Shown: piece after piece, positions 49,480 through 61,348 of the stretch
Numbering within the stretch: position 1 is the stretch's first letter
Layout of the letters: each line of letters begins with the position of its first letter
NCBI GenBank assembly: GCA_964019055.1
Contig: OZ025217.1
Span: 2,258,501-2,322,500 of the forward strand
DNA length: 64,000 nucleotides
Reading direction: 5' to 3'
DNA from: Anthopleura xanthogrammica
Taxonomy: Eukaryota > Cnidaria > Anthozoa > Actiniaria > Actiniidae
The notes under the pieces: model-generated
Databases searched by the model: none
The model's input: the letters and a program-made list of their open reading frames with translations, nothing else
What the model was told of the DNA's origin: nothing
Translations under genes and position numbers: made by a program

Positions 49480-52400
49480 TTATGAATCATTTTGCTGAAA
49501 AAGAATAAAGAAAAAAATGATGGCAATTCAGAAGAAAAAAGAAAGAGGAAGAGAAGAAGGAGAAGATCGCAGAAAAACTTGTTGTGGTGAGAAGAAGAAG
49601 AAGAAGATAAAGGACATTAGTAAGTTTATAAAAACGTTGCGTTTGTCTGGTCTAGTGATATACTTACAAGTCCTCTGTATTTTATGACGAAGCCTGCCTT
49701 ACTCGTACTGCCATCCGATACAAAGGTTATTATGGCTTTGTTACCCCTGACGGGCACTTGGTAAGGGGAACGGTATGTACCACAATGACGAGGGCCTACT
49801 TGGTTAAGCATCTTATCCTTGATTATAATGTAGTCGTACCTGAAATGAGATAAGTGAGGGTCACCAGCAGAGGAAAGCATAAAAATGCATATCACCATAT
49901 ACATGTCAGTGTATTTTGTTAGTGATTGGTTGTGGTGTTTTACGTCTGCGCATGTCACAATGGATGGTGATATGTGATGTCCTCTACGGCTGCGCATGTC
50001 ACAATGGATGGCAATGTCTGATTGGGTGATGTCCTCTCGGGCTGTGCATGTCACAATGGATGGCAATGTCTGATTGGGTGATATCCTCTACGGTTGCGCA
50101 TGTCACATTGGATGATGATTTCCTCTAGGGCTGCGCATGTCACAATGGATGGAGATGTGTGATTGGGTGATGTCCTCTCGGGCTGCGCATGTCACAATAG
50201 ATGGTGATGTGTGATTTGTGATGTTCTCTAGGGCTGCGCATGTCACAATGGATGGAGATGTGTGATTGGGTGATGTTTTCTAGAGCTGGGCATGTCACGA
50301 TGGATGTTGATGTGTGATTGGGTGATGTCCTCTAGAGCTGCTCATGTCACAATGGATGGTGATGTGTGATTGGGTGATGTCCTCTAGAGCTGCTCATGTC
50401 ACAATACATGGAGATGTGTGATTGGGTGATGTCCTCTAGAGCTGCTCATGTCACAATGGATGGTGATGTGTGATTGGGTAATGTCCTCTAGAGCTGCTCA
50501 TGTCACAATGGATGGTGATGTGTGATTGGGTGATGTCCTCTAGAGCTGCTCATGTCACAATGGATGGAGATGTGTGATTGGGTGATGTTTTCTAGAGCTG
50601 CGCATGTCACGATGGATGTTGATGTGTGATTGGGTGATGTTCTCTAGGGCTGCGCATGTCACAATGGATGGAGATGTGTGATTGGGTGATGTCCTCTAGA
50701 GCTGCGCATGTCATAATCGATGGAGATGTGTGATTGGGTGATGTTCTCTAGAGCTGCTCATGTCACAATGGATGGTGATGTTTGATTGGGTGATGTCCTC
50801 TAGAGCTGCTCATGTCACAATGGATGTTGATGTGTGATTGGTGGTGTTCTCTAGAGCTGCGCATGTCACAATAGATGGAGATGTGTGATTGGGTGATGGT
50901 CTCTAGAGCTGCGCATGTCACGATGGATGTTGATGTGTGATTGGGTGATGTCCTTTAGAGCTGCGCTTATCATAGTTACGTGTGATCAGTCGTAGTCCTT
51001 TACGTCTGCGCATGTCACATTCATTGGTAACATATGATTGGTTGTCCTCCACGATATTTATTTTACTTACAGACAGTTTCGATCCTCCTCCAGACGCATC
51101 TTTTCTAACGTGATTTTAACCACTTTGTAAGAATCAGGAAGTTGGATGATCCAGTCATGTTTTATCCCAACAGGGTAGGGGTTAGGATAATTTGGTGACG
51201 TAAAAACTGCTTGAACCTTTGTTAGTAATGCGCTAAGTTCTGAAAGTTACATTCAGAAATTAACAAAAATTAAAAACATCAAAACTTTTTTAAATCACAT
51301 CAGTCGAAGCACTCACTTTTTGTGGGCAAAATCACGATGTCTGCGGTTGGCCTGCTTGTTGTTGTGATATCTGGTGAAGCAATGTAATTTAATTCATAAT
51401 TTTTTTATGAAATTAATACCGAGGCTGATCACAAACAATGCACTAAAACATTCGGGTTATGCAGTTGTCCTCCCTCCGCAATACCTTACACACTAAATTC
51501 AAATCAGTTCCATCTGTGCGTTAGCCATGCCATGAACATTATCAGCCAGTTTCAATATTTTAGTCGAGTTATCACGCACAAAGTAATTCAAGACGAGGCT
51601 GCGGGGAAACAAAAAATATATTAGGATTGCTTCATTGTTTCCCCGGAGCCTCGTCTTGAATTAGTTTGAGCGTGATCACTCAATTCAACTAGAATATCAG
51701 AGAAACCTGTGCATAGTATTTCAAGTGTTATCAGACAGAGTAACTTTATTATGTTATAAAAAATCTAGGGCAACAGAGATTTTGAAATTTAAAGTGGCTC
51801 GATTGGATATTCTCGGCTCGCTTCCTTTCAACTTCAAATTGCAAATATACGGACGCAAACAATTCGATTCATTTAGAAAAAACTATTCAAGGTTTTAAAA
51901 TCAATCAATCAATAGTTTAATAACGAAAAGCTATAATGACCTATCCAACCTTTGCGACGCATGAGACTTACTAGTCCTAGATGGTGAACCTGCCGATGTC
52001 GGATCGATTGTCGTTTTCGGATCAGTTGTCGTTGTCGGATTGGTTGTCGTTGTGGGATCGGTAGTCTGCAAAACTGCAAAAGAGTTGAGTGAATAAGTGT
52101 GTATTTCCATTTCAGGGCATCCAGAATTATTTCTATCATACATTGGGGTGGCTAGCTAACCCATCAAATCCCTGGATCCTCCTTTACATGCAAGGACATT
52201 TATTGGTAGTCAAAACTCACCAGGTCGGGCATCAGTTCCGATACATGATCTATCACCACCTTCTACTGGAAAACTCCAGCAATTTAACTTCGCGGGCCAA
52301 CTAAATCCATATCTGTTCATTAGCGTTTCACATCCTCTCTTAGATTCTTCACACAGCGAGCGACATGGCAGCATTGCTCCACCTGTTTTGGTGCACATTG

Positions 52401-53576
52401 GTGCGTATACGGAGCACAAAAGCTTCCTTAACGAGCTAGAACAGCCTATTTCTAGAAGAGGCGAGAACTGATGGATCTCTAAACCAGCTTCAGCTTGACT
52501 ATCGTGGTTAACGAAGTTGGGCATGAATGTGTAGTTGTAACCGATCCCTTTACACATTGGTACAGTTATCCTTTCGCAAACGTGTCCTTGAACAAAAGGA
52601 AACACTACAAACATCAGTCCACGTCTACTAATCATCTGTAAATATAATTTGCAATATTTATATAGTATACGGAAAAGCCAGGGCAGAGCTAATATATATG
52701 GGGTACCAAGTATTGTGATCTCTCTATTGCGCATGCTCCTTTGATTGTCCGCTGTTGTCCGTCCCACATGGTTTCATAATCAATATCTTAAATATTGGTG
52801 TGTATTCTGCTTATCAAACATCAAGTGTTTTACACTCTATTGTACATGCTTGTTTAAATTGGATTGTCAGCTATTGTCCATCCCACACGGCTTGAGAATT
52901 AATATCATTAATGTTCGTGTTGGGTTTTCTGCTTACCATTTTTCACATTGCTACTGTAATTGGTAGCTGCTTGAGGCGTTGTCAAGTTTCCTGCTTTGTT
53001 TATGTAGGCACCAGGACCACATGCTGTCCAATTTGAAAATAATTGGATGAAAAAAATTCCGAGGACTTATATGCTTCTATGAGATTATAGAGTGATGATA
53101 TAATTAGAAGTGAAATAATCCAGTAGTACGATAAGTATTAGATATTATAGGGACAAGATCAAAATAATAATCTCAAGCTACTGGGTATCAGAAGAATCCG
53201 AGGTTTTGAGTTTTAAAGATTATCTTCAGATACGTGAGTGAAGTTTTGATTGACTTCTGTTCAGAGTTCAATATATAATTGTAACCCAATCTAACTGCGC
53301 ACAGACGTCAGGCTTCACTTCGGTTTTCTTTGTGGGACACTTCTGTAATTTGAACCACTGACTCTCTCAGCTACCGCCAACTATTGTCCTATCGAATTAC
53401 GAGAATTACTTCTCTATAAAGTAAACTTTATATGACTTATCATGAAAATTACCGGTAATATGTACTTTCTATCTGAAGCAAACTTCAGAACAAGATCAGT
53501 CATACCTACCAGTACTCATGCTCCAACCAGTCACTATGACAACCACGAAGAGAATGACGTTGTTCATGTTTGTCAT
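49480..53576 (-). CDS. FC4: secreted FZ-linker-CUB protein (complete copy)
   Basis: Seven coding exons (minus strand): 53576-53510 (signal peptide), 52586-52221 (FZ), 52073-51972 (linker with TTDPTTTTNPTTTTDP), 51370-51317 (second linker, TTTSRPTADI), 51239-51071 and 49839-49668 (CUB), 49494-49480 (QNDS, stop). Total 945 nt, 314 aa. The FZ (residues about 23-144) has all ten Cys and is strikingly like vertebrate FZD5/8 (IGYNYT, MPN..NHD, EAGLEIH, PPCRSLC-type motifs). The linker (145-196) is Thr/Pro-rich and likely O-glycosylated. The CUB (197-310) lacks its first Cys pair. The leader exon ends at 54070. A signal aataaa lies about 20 bp after the stop. Expected to be an extracellular binder of Wnt or a similar ligand (inference). 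Confidence 0.85.
49935..50995. repeat. 52-bp minisatellite in CUB intron of FC4
   Basis: About 20 units of the FC-family 52-bp repeat. Variant units (atggatgttgatgtg, cataatcgatgg) are shared with FC5, pointing to common descent before the FC4/FC5 duplication. Confidence 0.95.
51571..51687. mobile_element. Foldback element, copy 1 (FC4, between linker exons)
   Basis: Arms gttatcacgcacaaagtaat and tcaagacgaggctgcgggga with their complements, around a centre aatatattaggattgcttc. The copy at 57166 is the duplicate in FC5; a diverged copy is at 63866. Confidence 0.85.
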
Positions 53577-54990
53577 TTGGTTTCTAAATCAAATCAAAGT
53601 CAATGCATGGTCAACAAACACTTACTAGGTAAAAAGGACACGACGTGACATGCTTGTCTGAGAGAACGATTAATATAGAAAGAAAAGTGAGGAATTCGAA
53701 TTGAATAGGTGCTAAAAAGATTATAATAGAGGACAATTTTCCATTGATTTGCTCTTTCCCGGCACGCCCCTCTCTGCTCTGCTCTGCTCTGCTCTGCACC
53801 ATTATATTACTAGTACTCAGAATAAGTACTCTATTCATATAACGCCAAAAAATCCTCGCCAATCAATCTAATGCTCATCTTGTGTATGGGTTCATGACCG
53901 ATCATATATTAAAACCCGGATTGAAAGGATGTGCGCTAGTTGCGCGCTTCTACTTCATATATTTTGCAGTGTTCAGGTCCAGAATAGGATTCAAAAATCA
54001 TTCGTTTAGTCGTCGCTTCATACACGACAAAGTGATTCAGTTCTCCAGATCAATAAATAGTGCACTTACCAATGATTTGATTTCTTCTTGCTGCGCTTAG
54101 GATAATCGGGCATTCACTGTTAGAAGAACTAGAAAACACCGATGTCGTCTTCCAGGCGGTTTTAATACACTACACTATATCACATCAACCGACCAATAAT
54201 ATCAGAGAATGGGAGAAATTACGAACACTTAGACCATAACCTTACCTTGACCTCTGCGCACTGGGAGACGCATAAGGCTCATAATAGCATAAAGACGGAA
54301 ACATTTCAAAAAGTCAAGGAAATGGGGCACGTGATTTGAATATTAGAACAAAACACTTCATTACATCATATTTTTTGTGTTGCGCGACGGTAAGAACTCA
54401 AGGTTCAAATTATCCAGTACCCAGCTGCAGGCTGGTCTATGCACGGGAACTTTAGGTTTATACATGTCAGTGCAGTGAAGCGGAGGTGACGATTAGCGTC
54501 GGAGTGCTCTCTACTCACACTGAAGTATCATATTTAGAATATATTACCATTTAATGGTTCTCCGGTTTCATCCCTCCGTTAAAAAATCAACATGTGAGTT
54601 GAGTGTGGTGTGCATAGAAAATTGAATGTAGTGGTAGTGTGTGAGAGTGAAAAGTGTCTACACTTAGTGCGCAATGAAGTGTTAAAACGACTAGACATTT
54701 AAATAAAGATTTTTATTTTATTTTTGAAATGTTACTAAGCCTACGCAGAGACTCGCGACACTCTTCAATCAGTGCTTGCATGATTTAAATCAGCTCTAAT
54801 TTAATACGATTTCACCAGGTGTATAATGTATTGTACCAGTTACACTCATGCTCAATACGAATACAGAGGAATCAAGGGAAAAAACGAAAATAAAAAAATA
54901 TTGAAGCAAGAACAAAAGAAATTATTAAGAAAAACTGCCCATTTGTTTATCAGTTTCTATCTTCTTTATTCCAGTTTCCACTTTTCGAAA
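53577..54990. other. FC4 upstream region and FC5 3' flank
   Basis: Contains the FC4 leader exon (donor after 54070) and its presumed promoter to the right. A short TGCTC-type array is at 53770. The FC5 polyadenylation signal aataaa is at 54970-54965 (minus). About 500 bp of this flank is repeated nearly verbatim at 59930-60460. Confidence 0.5.
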
Positions 54991-57900
54991 TTATGAAACA
55001 TTTTGCTGAAAAAGAATAAAGAAAAAAAGATGACAATTCAGTTGGATTATGACAATATTCGACACCTGTAGAAGGAGGAGAAGAAAAAAATAAGTAGAGA
55101 AGAAGAAGGAGAAGATCGATTGCAGAAGAGCTTGTTGTGGTTAGAAGAGAAAGAAGAAGGAGAAGAAAAAAATAAGAAGAGGAGAAGAAGGAGAAGATCG
55201 ATTGCAGAAGAGCTTGTTGTGGCGAAAAGAGAAAGAAGAAGAAGAAGAAGAAGAAGTAGAAGGAAATTAGTAAGTTTATAAAACCCATATCATTACGGAC
55301 TGTTCTAACCCTATTAGGACGCTGCGTGCTCGTTTTAGCCCTGAATATATAGATATGGAAAAACGTAAACCAATAAGCCAATCACTTTGACCCTTATAAT
55401 CACCTGGTTTTGCCTATTTCGTGCGTGCGACTAAAATGACCGCCAGTGTGTCACAAAATGTATAGCAGAAACAGTTTTGGTAAAAACCAAATTTTTCTTT
55501 TTTAAGGATTTCTTTGCGATTTTGCTGTTTCAGCGATATACTTACAAGTCCTCTGTATTTTATTACGAAGCCTGCCTTACTCGTACTGCCATCCGATACA
55601 AAGGTTATTATGGCTTTGTTACCCCTGACGGGCACTTGGTAAGGGGAACGGTATGTACCACAATGACGAGGGCCTACTTGGTTAAGCATCTTATCCTTGA
55701 TTATAATGTAGTCGTACCTGAAATGAGATAAGTGAGGGTCACCAGCAGAGGCAAGCATAAAAATGCGCATCACCATATACATGTCAGTGTATGTTGTTAG
55801 TGATGTCCTCTACGGCTGCGCATGTCACAATGGATGGCAATGTCTGATTGGGTGATATCCTCTAGGGCTGCGCATGTCATAATGGATGGAGATGTGTGAT
55901 TGGGTGATGTCCTCTCGGGCTGCACATGTCACAATGAATGGTGATATGTGATTGGGTGGTGTCCTCCAGGGCTGCACATGTCACAATGGATGGTGATATG
56001 TGATTGGGTGATGTTTTCTAGAGCTGCGCATGTCACGATGGATGTTGATGTGTGATTGGGTGATGTCCTCTAGAGCTGCGCATGTCACAATGGATGGAGA
56101 TGTGTGATTGGGTGATGTCCTCTAGAGCTGCGCATGTCATAATCGATGGAGATGTGTGATTGGGTGATGTCCTCTAGAGCTGCGCATGTCACAATGGATG
56201 GAGATGTGTGATTGGGTGATGTCCTCTAGAGCTGCGCATGTCATAATCGATGGAGATGTGTGATTGGGTGATGTCCTCTAGAGCTGCGCATGTCACAATG
56301 GATGGAGATGTGTGATTGGTGATGTCCTCTAGGGCTGTGCATGTCACAATGGATGGTGATGTGTGATTGAGTGATGTTCTCTAGAGCTGCTCATGTCACA
56401 ATGGATGGTGATGTGTGATTGGGTGATATTCTCTAGAGCTGCGCGTGTCACGATGGATGTTGATGTGTGATTGGGTGATGTCCTCTAGAGCTGCGCATGT
56501 CACGATGGATGTTGATGTGTGATTGGGTGATGTCCTTTAGAGCTGCGCTTATCATAGTGAATGGTTACGTGTGATCAGTCGAAGTCCTTTGTGTCTGCGC
56601 ATGTCACATTCAGTGGTGACATATGATTGGTTGTTCTCCACGATATTTATTTTACTTACAGACAGTTTCGATCCTCCTCCAGACGCATCTTTTCTATCGT
56701 GATTTTAACCACTTTGTAAGAATCAGGAAGTTGGATGATCCAGTCATGTTTTATCCCAACAGGGTAGGGGTTAGGATAATTGGGTGACGTAAAAACTCCT
56801 TGAACCTTTGTTAGTAATGCGCTAAGTTCTGAAAGTTACATTCAGAAATTAACAAAAATTAAAAACATCAAAACTTTTTTAAATCACATCAGTCGAAGCA
56901 CTCACTTTTTGTGGGCAAAATCACGATGTCTGCGGTTGGCCTGCTTGTTGTTGTGATATCTGGTGAAGCAATGTAATTTAATTTATAATTTTCTTATGAA
57001 ATTAATACCGAGGCTGATCACAAACAATGCACTAAAACATTCGGGTTATGTAGTTTTCCTTCCTCCGTAATACCTTACACACTAAATTCAAATCAGTTTC
57101 ATCTGTGCGTTAGCCATGCCATGAACATTATCAGCCAGTTTCGATATTTTAGTCGAGTTATCACGCACAAAGTAATTCAAGACGAGGCTGCGGGGAAACA
57201 AAAAATATATTAGGATTGCTTCATTGTTTCCCCGGAGCCTCGTCTTGAATTACTTTGTGCGTGATCATTCAATTCAACTAGAATATTAAAATTGGGCTAT
57301 CAGAGAAACCTGTGCATAGTATTTCAAGTGTTATCAGACAGAGTAACTTTATTATGTTATAAAAAATCTAGGGCATCAGAGATTTTGAAATTTAAAGTGG
57401 CTCGATTGGAAATTCTCGGCTCGCTTCCTTTCAACTTCAAATTGCAAATATACGGACGCAAACAATTCGATTCATTTAGAAAAAAACTATTCAAGGTTTT
57501 AAAATAAATTAATCAATAGTTTAATAACGAAAAGCTATAATGACCTATCCAACCTATGCGACGCATGAGACTTACTAGTTCTAGAAGGTGAAGCTGCCGT
57601 TGTCGGATCGATTGTCGTTTTCGGATCAGTTGTCGTTGTCGGATTGGTTGTCGTTGTGGGATCGGTAGTCTGCAAAACTGCAAAAGAGTTGAGTGAATAA
57701 GTGTGTATTTCCATTTCAGGGCATCCAGAATGATTTCTATATACATTGGGGTGGCTAGCTAACCCATCAAATCCCTGGATCCTCCTTTACATGCAAGGAC
57801 ATTTATTAGTAGTCAAAACTCACCAGGTCGGGCATCAGTTGCGATACATGATCTATCACCACCTTCTACTGGAAAACTCCAGCAATTAAAATTCGCGGGC

Positions 57901-59418
57901 CAAGTAAATCCATATTTTTTCATTAGCGGTTCACATCCTCTCTTAGATTCTTCACACAGCGAGCGACATGGCAGCATTGTTCCACCTGTTTTGGTGCACA
58001 TTGGTGCGTATAAGGAGCACACAAGCTTCCTTAACGAGCTAGAACAGCCTATTTCTACAAGAGGGAAGAACGAATGGATCTCTAAAGCAGCTTCAGCTTG
58101 ACTATCGTGGTTAAAGTTGTTGGGCATGAATGTGTAGTTGTAACCGATCCCTTTACACATTGGTACAGTTATCCTTTCGCAAACGTGTCCTTGAACAAAA
58201 GGAAACACTACAAACATCAGTCCACGTTTACTAATCATTTGTAAATATAAGTTGCAATATTTATATAGTATGCGGAAAAGCCAGGGCAGAGCTAATATAT
58301 ACCAGGTGATCTGACTAGGCGCGCAAAGCATGGTTTCCTGATCTGAAAAAGAATCAATCCCATCATCCACCGTACGCTCAATTCACTTGAGTTTCATGGC
58401 GGCCATCTTGAAAATAGGCTAATTATGAGCGACTTTCTCGCCGATAAGTCTCTTCTTATTGAAAACGAGACATTATAAATAACAGATAAAAGGATTTTCT
58501 TAAGGTTCAAAGCATCCTGGAGATTGCCAAGGACAAAAGAGCAGCGTAAGGTGTGGAAATTTTAGTTAAATCCTGCCAAGGAATCGAGAAAGCTTTTCGG
58601 CAGCTTCTTCGAGATCGTTTCAACGGTAATTCTTTAATAAAAAACCATGAATATTGACCTAACTGATGTAAATATATTCTTAGTCTCATCTAGACAACAT
58701 ATTCTTTGAAGTAGAAACATTTTTAGCCTTAAATAATTGGCTAAATGACACTTTTCCTAGCATTATTGTACTTGTATGCTATTTGGTTTTGTTTTGATTT
58801 CCCTCTGTTTATCCATGATTGAGCTCGAAAAGACGCATGGGATTGATTCTTTTTCGGATATCACGATTCGCAATCTGATTGGCTAATTGCTTTTCCTCAG
58901 ATCACCTGGTATGGGGTACCAAGTATTGTGAGCTCTTTATCGCACATGCTGTCCGATTTGGAAATAATTGGATGGAAAAAATTTCGAGGACTTCCAAAAT
59001 TGGACAAAGCCGAAAACCATAAGCTGTGCGCTGATTGGTTAAAACGTAATCCCTATAGTTTTACTCGAGTTTTGATTGGCTGAGAGAAACTATCCAACTA
59101 CTAGTAACTGCGCACAGTATTTTTAAATAGAGTATGTCACGCTTCACTTCGGTTTTCTTTGTGGGACTATTCCGTATTTTGAACCACTGACCCTCTCAGC
59201 TACCGTAAGCTATTGTCCTATAGAATTACGAGAATTACTTCTATATAAAGTTAACTTTATATGACTTATCATGAAAATTACCGGGAATATGTACTTTCTA
59301 TCTGAAGCAAACTTTATTTTGGAAGTCATTAACAAGATCAGTCATACCTACCAGTACTCATGCTCCAACCAGTCACTATGACAACCACGAAGAGAATGAC
59401 GTTGTTCATGTTTGGCAT
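54991..59418 (-). CDS. FC5: secreted FZ-linker-CUB protein (recent duplicate of FC4)
   Basis: Exons (minus strand): 59418-59352 (signal peptide), 58189-57824 (FZ), 57677-57576 and 56959-56906 (linkers), 56828-56660 and 55717-55546 (CUB), 55005-54991 (QNVS, stop). Total 945 nt, 314 aa, the same plan as FC4. CUB halves differ from FC4 by three and one nucleotides. The FZ differs by 19 nucleotides that change 16 residues, none silent. A 608-bp transposon (58302-58909) sits in intron 1, absent from FC4. The leader exon ends at 59892. A (GAA)n run before the last exon supplies the pyrimidine tract of its acceptor on the minus strand. The protein ends in an N-V-S sequon. Confidence 0.85.
55804..56580. 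repeat. 52-bp minisatellite in CUB intron of FC5
   Basis: About 14-15 units of the shared repeat. It is shorter than the FC4 array, so unit number has changed since the duplication. Confidence 0.95.
57166..57272. mobile_element. Foldback element, copy 2 (FC5)
   Basis: Same position and nearly the same sequence as 51571-51687. It has a longer right arm match (ttactttgtgcgtgatca), so this copy keeps the more perfect palindrome. Confidence 0.85.
58302..58909. mobile_element. 608-bp DNA transposon with TA target duplication (FC5 intron 1)
   Basis: The ends are exact inverted repeats, CCAGGTGATCTGA and its complement, with further inverted gggattgattctttttc blocks inside. It is flanked by TA on each side. 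FC4 shows the empty site with a single TA (around 52690). It has no transposase frame. TA duplication suggests a Tc1/mariner-type non-autonomous element. Confidence 0.85.
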
Positions 59419-61147
59419 TTGGTTTCTAAATCAAATCAAAGTCAATGCATGGTCAACAAACACTTACTAGGTAAAAAGGACACGACGTGACATGCTTGTC
59501 TGAGAGAACGATTAATATAGATAGAAAAGTGAGGAATTCAAACTTTCCATTGATTTGCTCTGCTCGGTATGTCTGCTTTGCCAGGCCCTCTCTGCTCTGC
59601 TCTGCGCTGCTCTGCGCTGCACCATTATTGTACTAGTACTCAGAATAAGTACTCTATTCATATAACGCCAAAAAATCCTCACCAATTAATCCAATGCTCA
59701 TCTTGTGTGTGGGTTTTAGTCGATCATATATTGAAACCCGGATTGAAAGGATGTGCGCTAGTTGCGCGCTTCTACTTCATATATTTTGCAGTGTTCAGGT
59801 CCAGAATAGTATTCAAAAATCATTCGTTTAGTCGACGCTTCATACACGACAAAGTGATTCAGTTCTCTAGGTCAATAAATAGTGCACTTACCAATGATTT
59901 GATTTCTTCTTGCTGCGCTTAGGATAATCGGGCTTTCACTGTTAGAAGAACTAGAGAACACTGATGTCGTCTTCCAGACGGTTTTAATACACTACACTAC
60001 ATCACATCAACCGACCAATAATATCAGAGAATGGGAGAAATTAAGAACACTTAGACCATAACCTTACCTTGACCTCTGCGCACTGGGAGACGCATAAGGC
60101 TCATGAGAGCATAAAGACGGAAACACTTCAAAAAGTCAATTACATCATTTTTTTTTTGTGTTGCGCAACTGTAAAAGCTCAAGGTTAAAATTATCCAGTA
60201 CCCAGCTGTAGGCTGGTCTATGCACGAGAACTTTAGGTTTATACATGTCAGTGCAGTGAAGCGGAGTTGACGATTAGCGTCGAAGTGCTCTCTACTTACA
60301 CTGAAGTATCATATTTAGAATATATTACCATTTAATGGTTCTCCGGTTCCTCCCTTCTTAAAAATCAACATGTGAGTTGAACGTTGCGTGCATAGAAAAT
60401 TGAATGTAGTGGTAGTGTGTGAGAGTGAAAAGTGTCTACAATTAGTGCGGAATAAAGTAGCTCGTTGATTACCTTTTTCTCCATATTTTATTCTATATTT
60501 ATTTCATCCTACAATTTTTTATTTATTGTTTATCATTTTTTGTTCTCTATTTTGTGTATTTATCTACACCTGCTTGCGAGGGCGTTGTCGTGGGGGGGAT
60601 CTGTGGTTTGGTGTGATGGGAGTTAGTTGGGGGACAGAAGAGGGAGTTCAGCTTCGGTGTCTTCTTTTGTCCTTTGATGTGTCCCTGTCCCACTGAACTG
60701 CGGTTGTTGTCTCTTCCTATGGCAGCGTTCTTGCAAGTAGGTGTATCTACTAATTATCATTATTATTTTCAATTTTCTTTTTTTTTCTTCAATTTACTAT
60801 AAATTAATATATTTCAAATTTTTATATATTGTATAGTATATTTAGTGTAATAGTATATATTGTAGCTGAAAAGCCTTTTCTAAGGAGCTCATTAAAGTTG
60901 TATGTATGTATGTATAAAGTGCTAAAACGACTAGACATTTAAATAAAATTTTTTATTTTATTTTTGAAATGTTACTAAGCCTACGCAGAGACTCGCGACA
61001 CTCATGCTCAATACGAATACAGAGGAATCAAGGGAAAAGAACAAAAATAAAAAAATATTGAAACAAGAACAAAAGAAATTATTAAGAAAAACTGCCCATT
61101 TGTTTATCAGTTTCTATCTTCTTTATTCCAGTTTCCACTTTTCGAAA
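59419..61147. other. FC5 upstream region and FC6 3' flank
   Basis: Contains the FC5 leader exon (donor after 59892), the retroposed segment at 60459-60913, and the FC6 polyadenylation signal aataaa (61127-61122, minus). No other coding exon is supported. Confidence 0.5.
60459..60913 (+). mobile_element. 5'-truncated retroelement insertion with TATG tail
   Basis: A 455-bp block absent from the matching FC4 flank (about 54670). It is bounded by a 7-bp duplication ATAAAGT (60452-60458 and 60914-60920) and ends in ttaaagttg plus tatg units. This is the pattern of a LINE or SINE 3' end inserted by target-primed reverse transcription. No coding frame remains. Confidence 0.8.
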
Positions 61148-61316
61148 TTATGAAACATTTTGCTGGAAAAGAATAAAGAAAAAAAGATGACAATTCAGTT
61201 GGATTATGACAATATTCGACACCTGTAGAAGGAGGAGAAGAAAACAATAAGTAGAGGAGAAGAAGGAGAAGATCGATTGCAGAAGAGCTTGTTGTGGTGA
61301 GAAGAGAAAGAAGAAG

Positions 61317-61348
<32 letters not shown>

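Noticed and set aside
52221..52767. N-terminal extension of the FC4 FZ frame as a membrane anchor (and likewise 57824-58370 in FC5)
   Set aside because: The extra residues are intron sequence before the acceptor. The shared signal-peptide exon joins in phase, and the FC5 extension runs into the inserted transposon.
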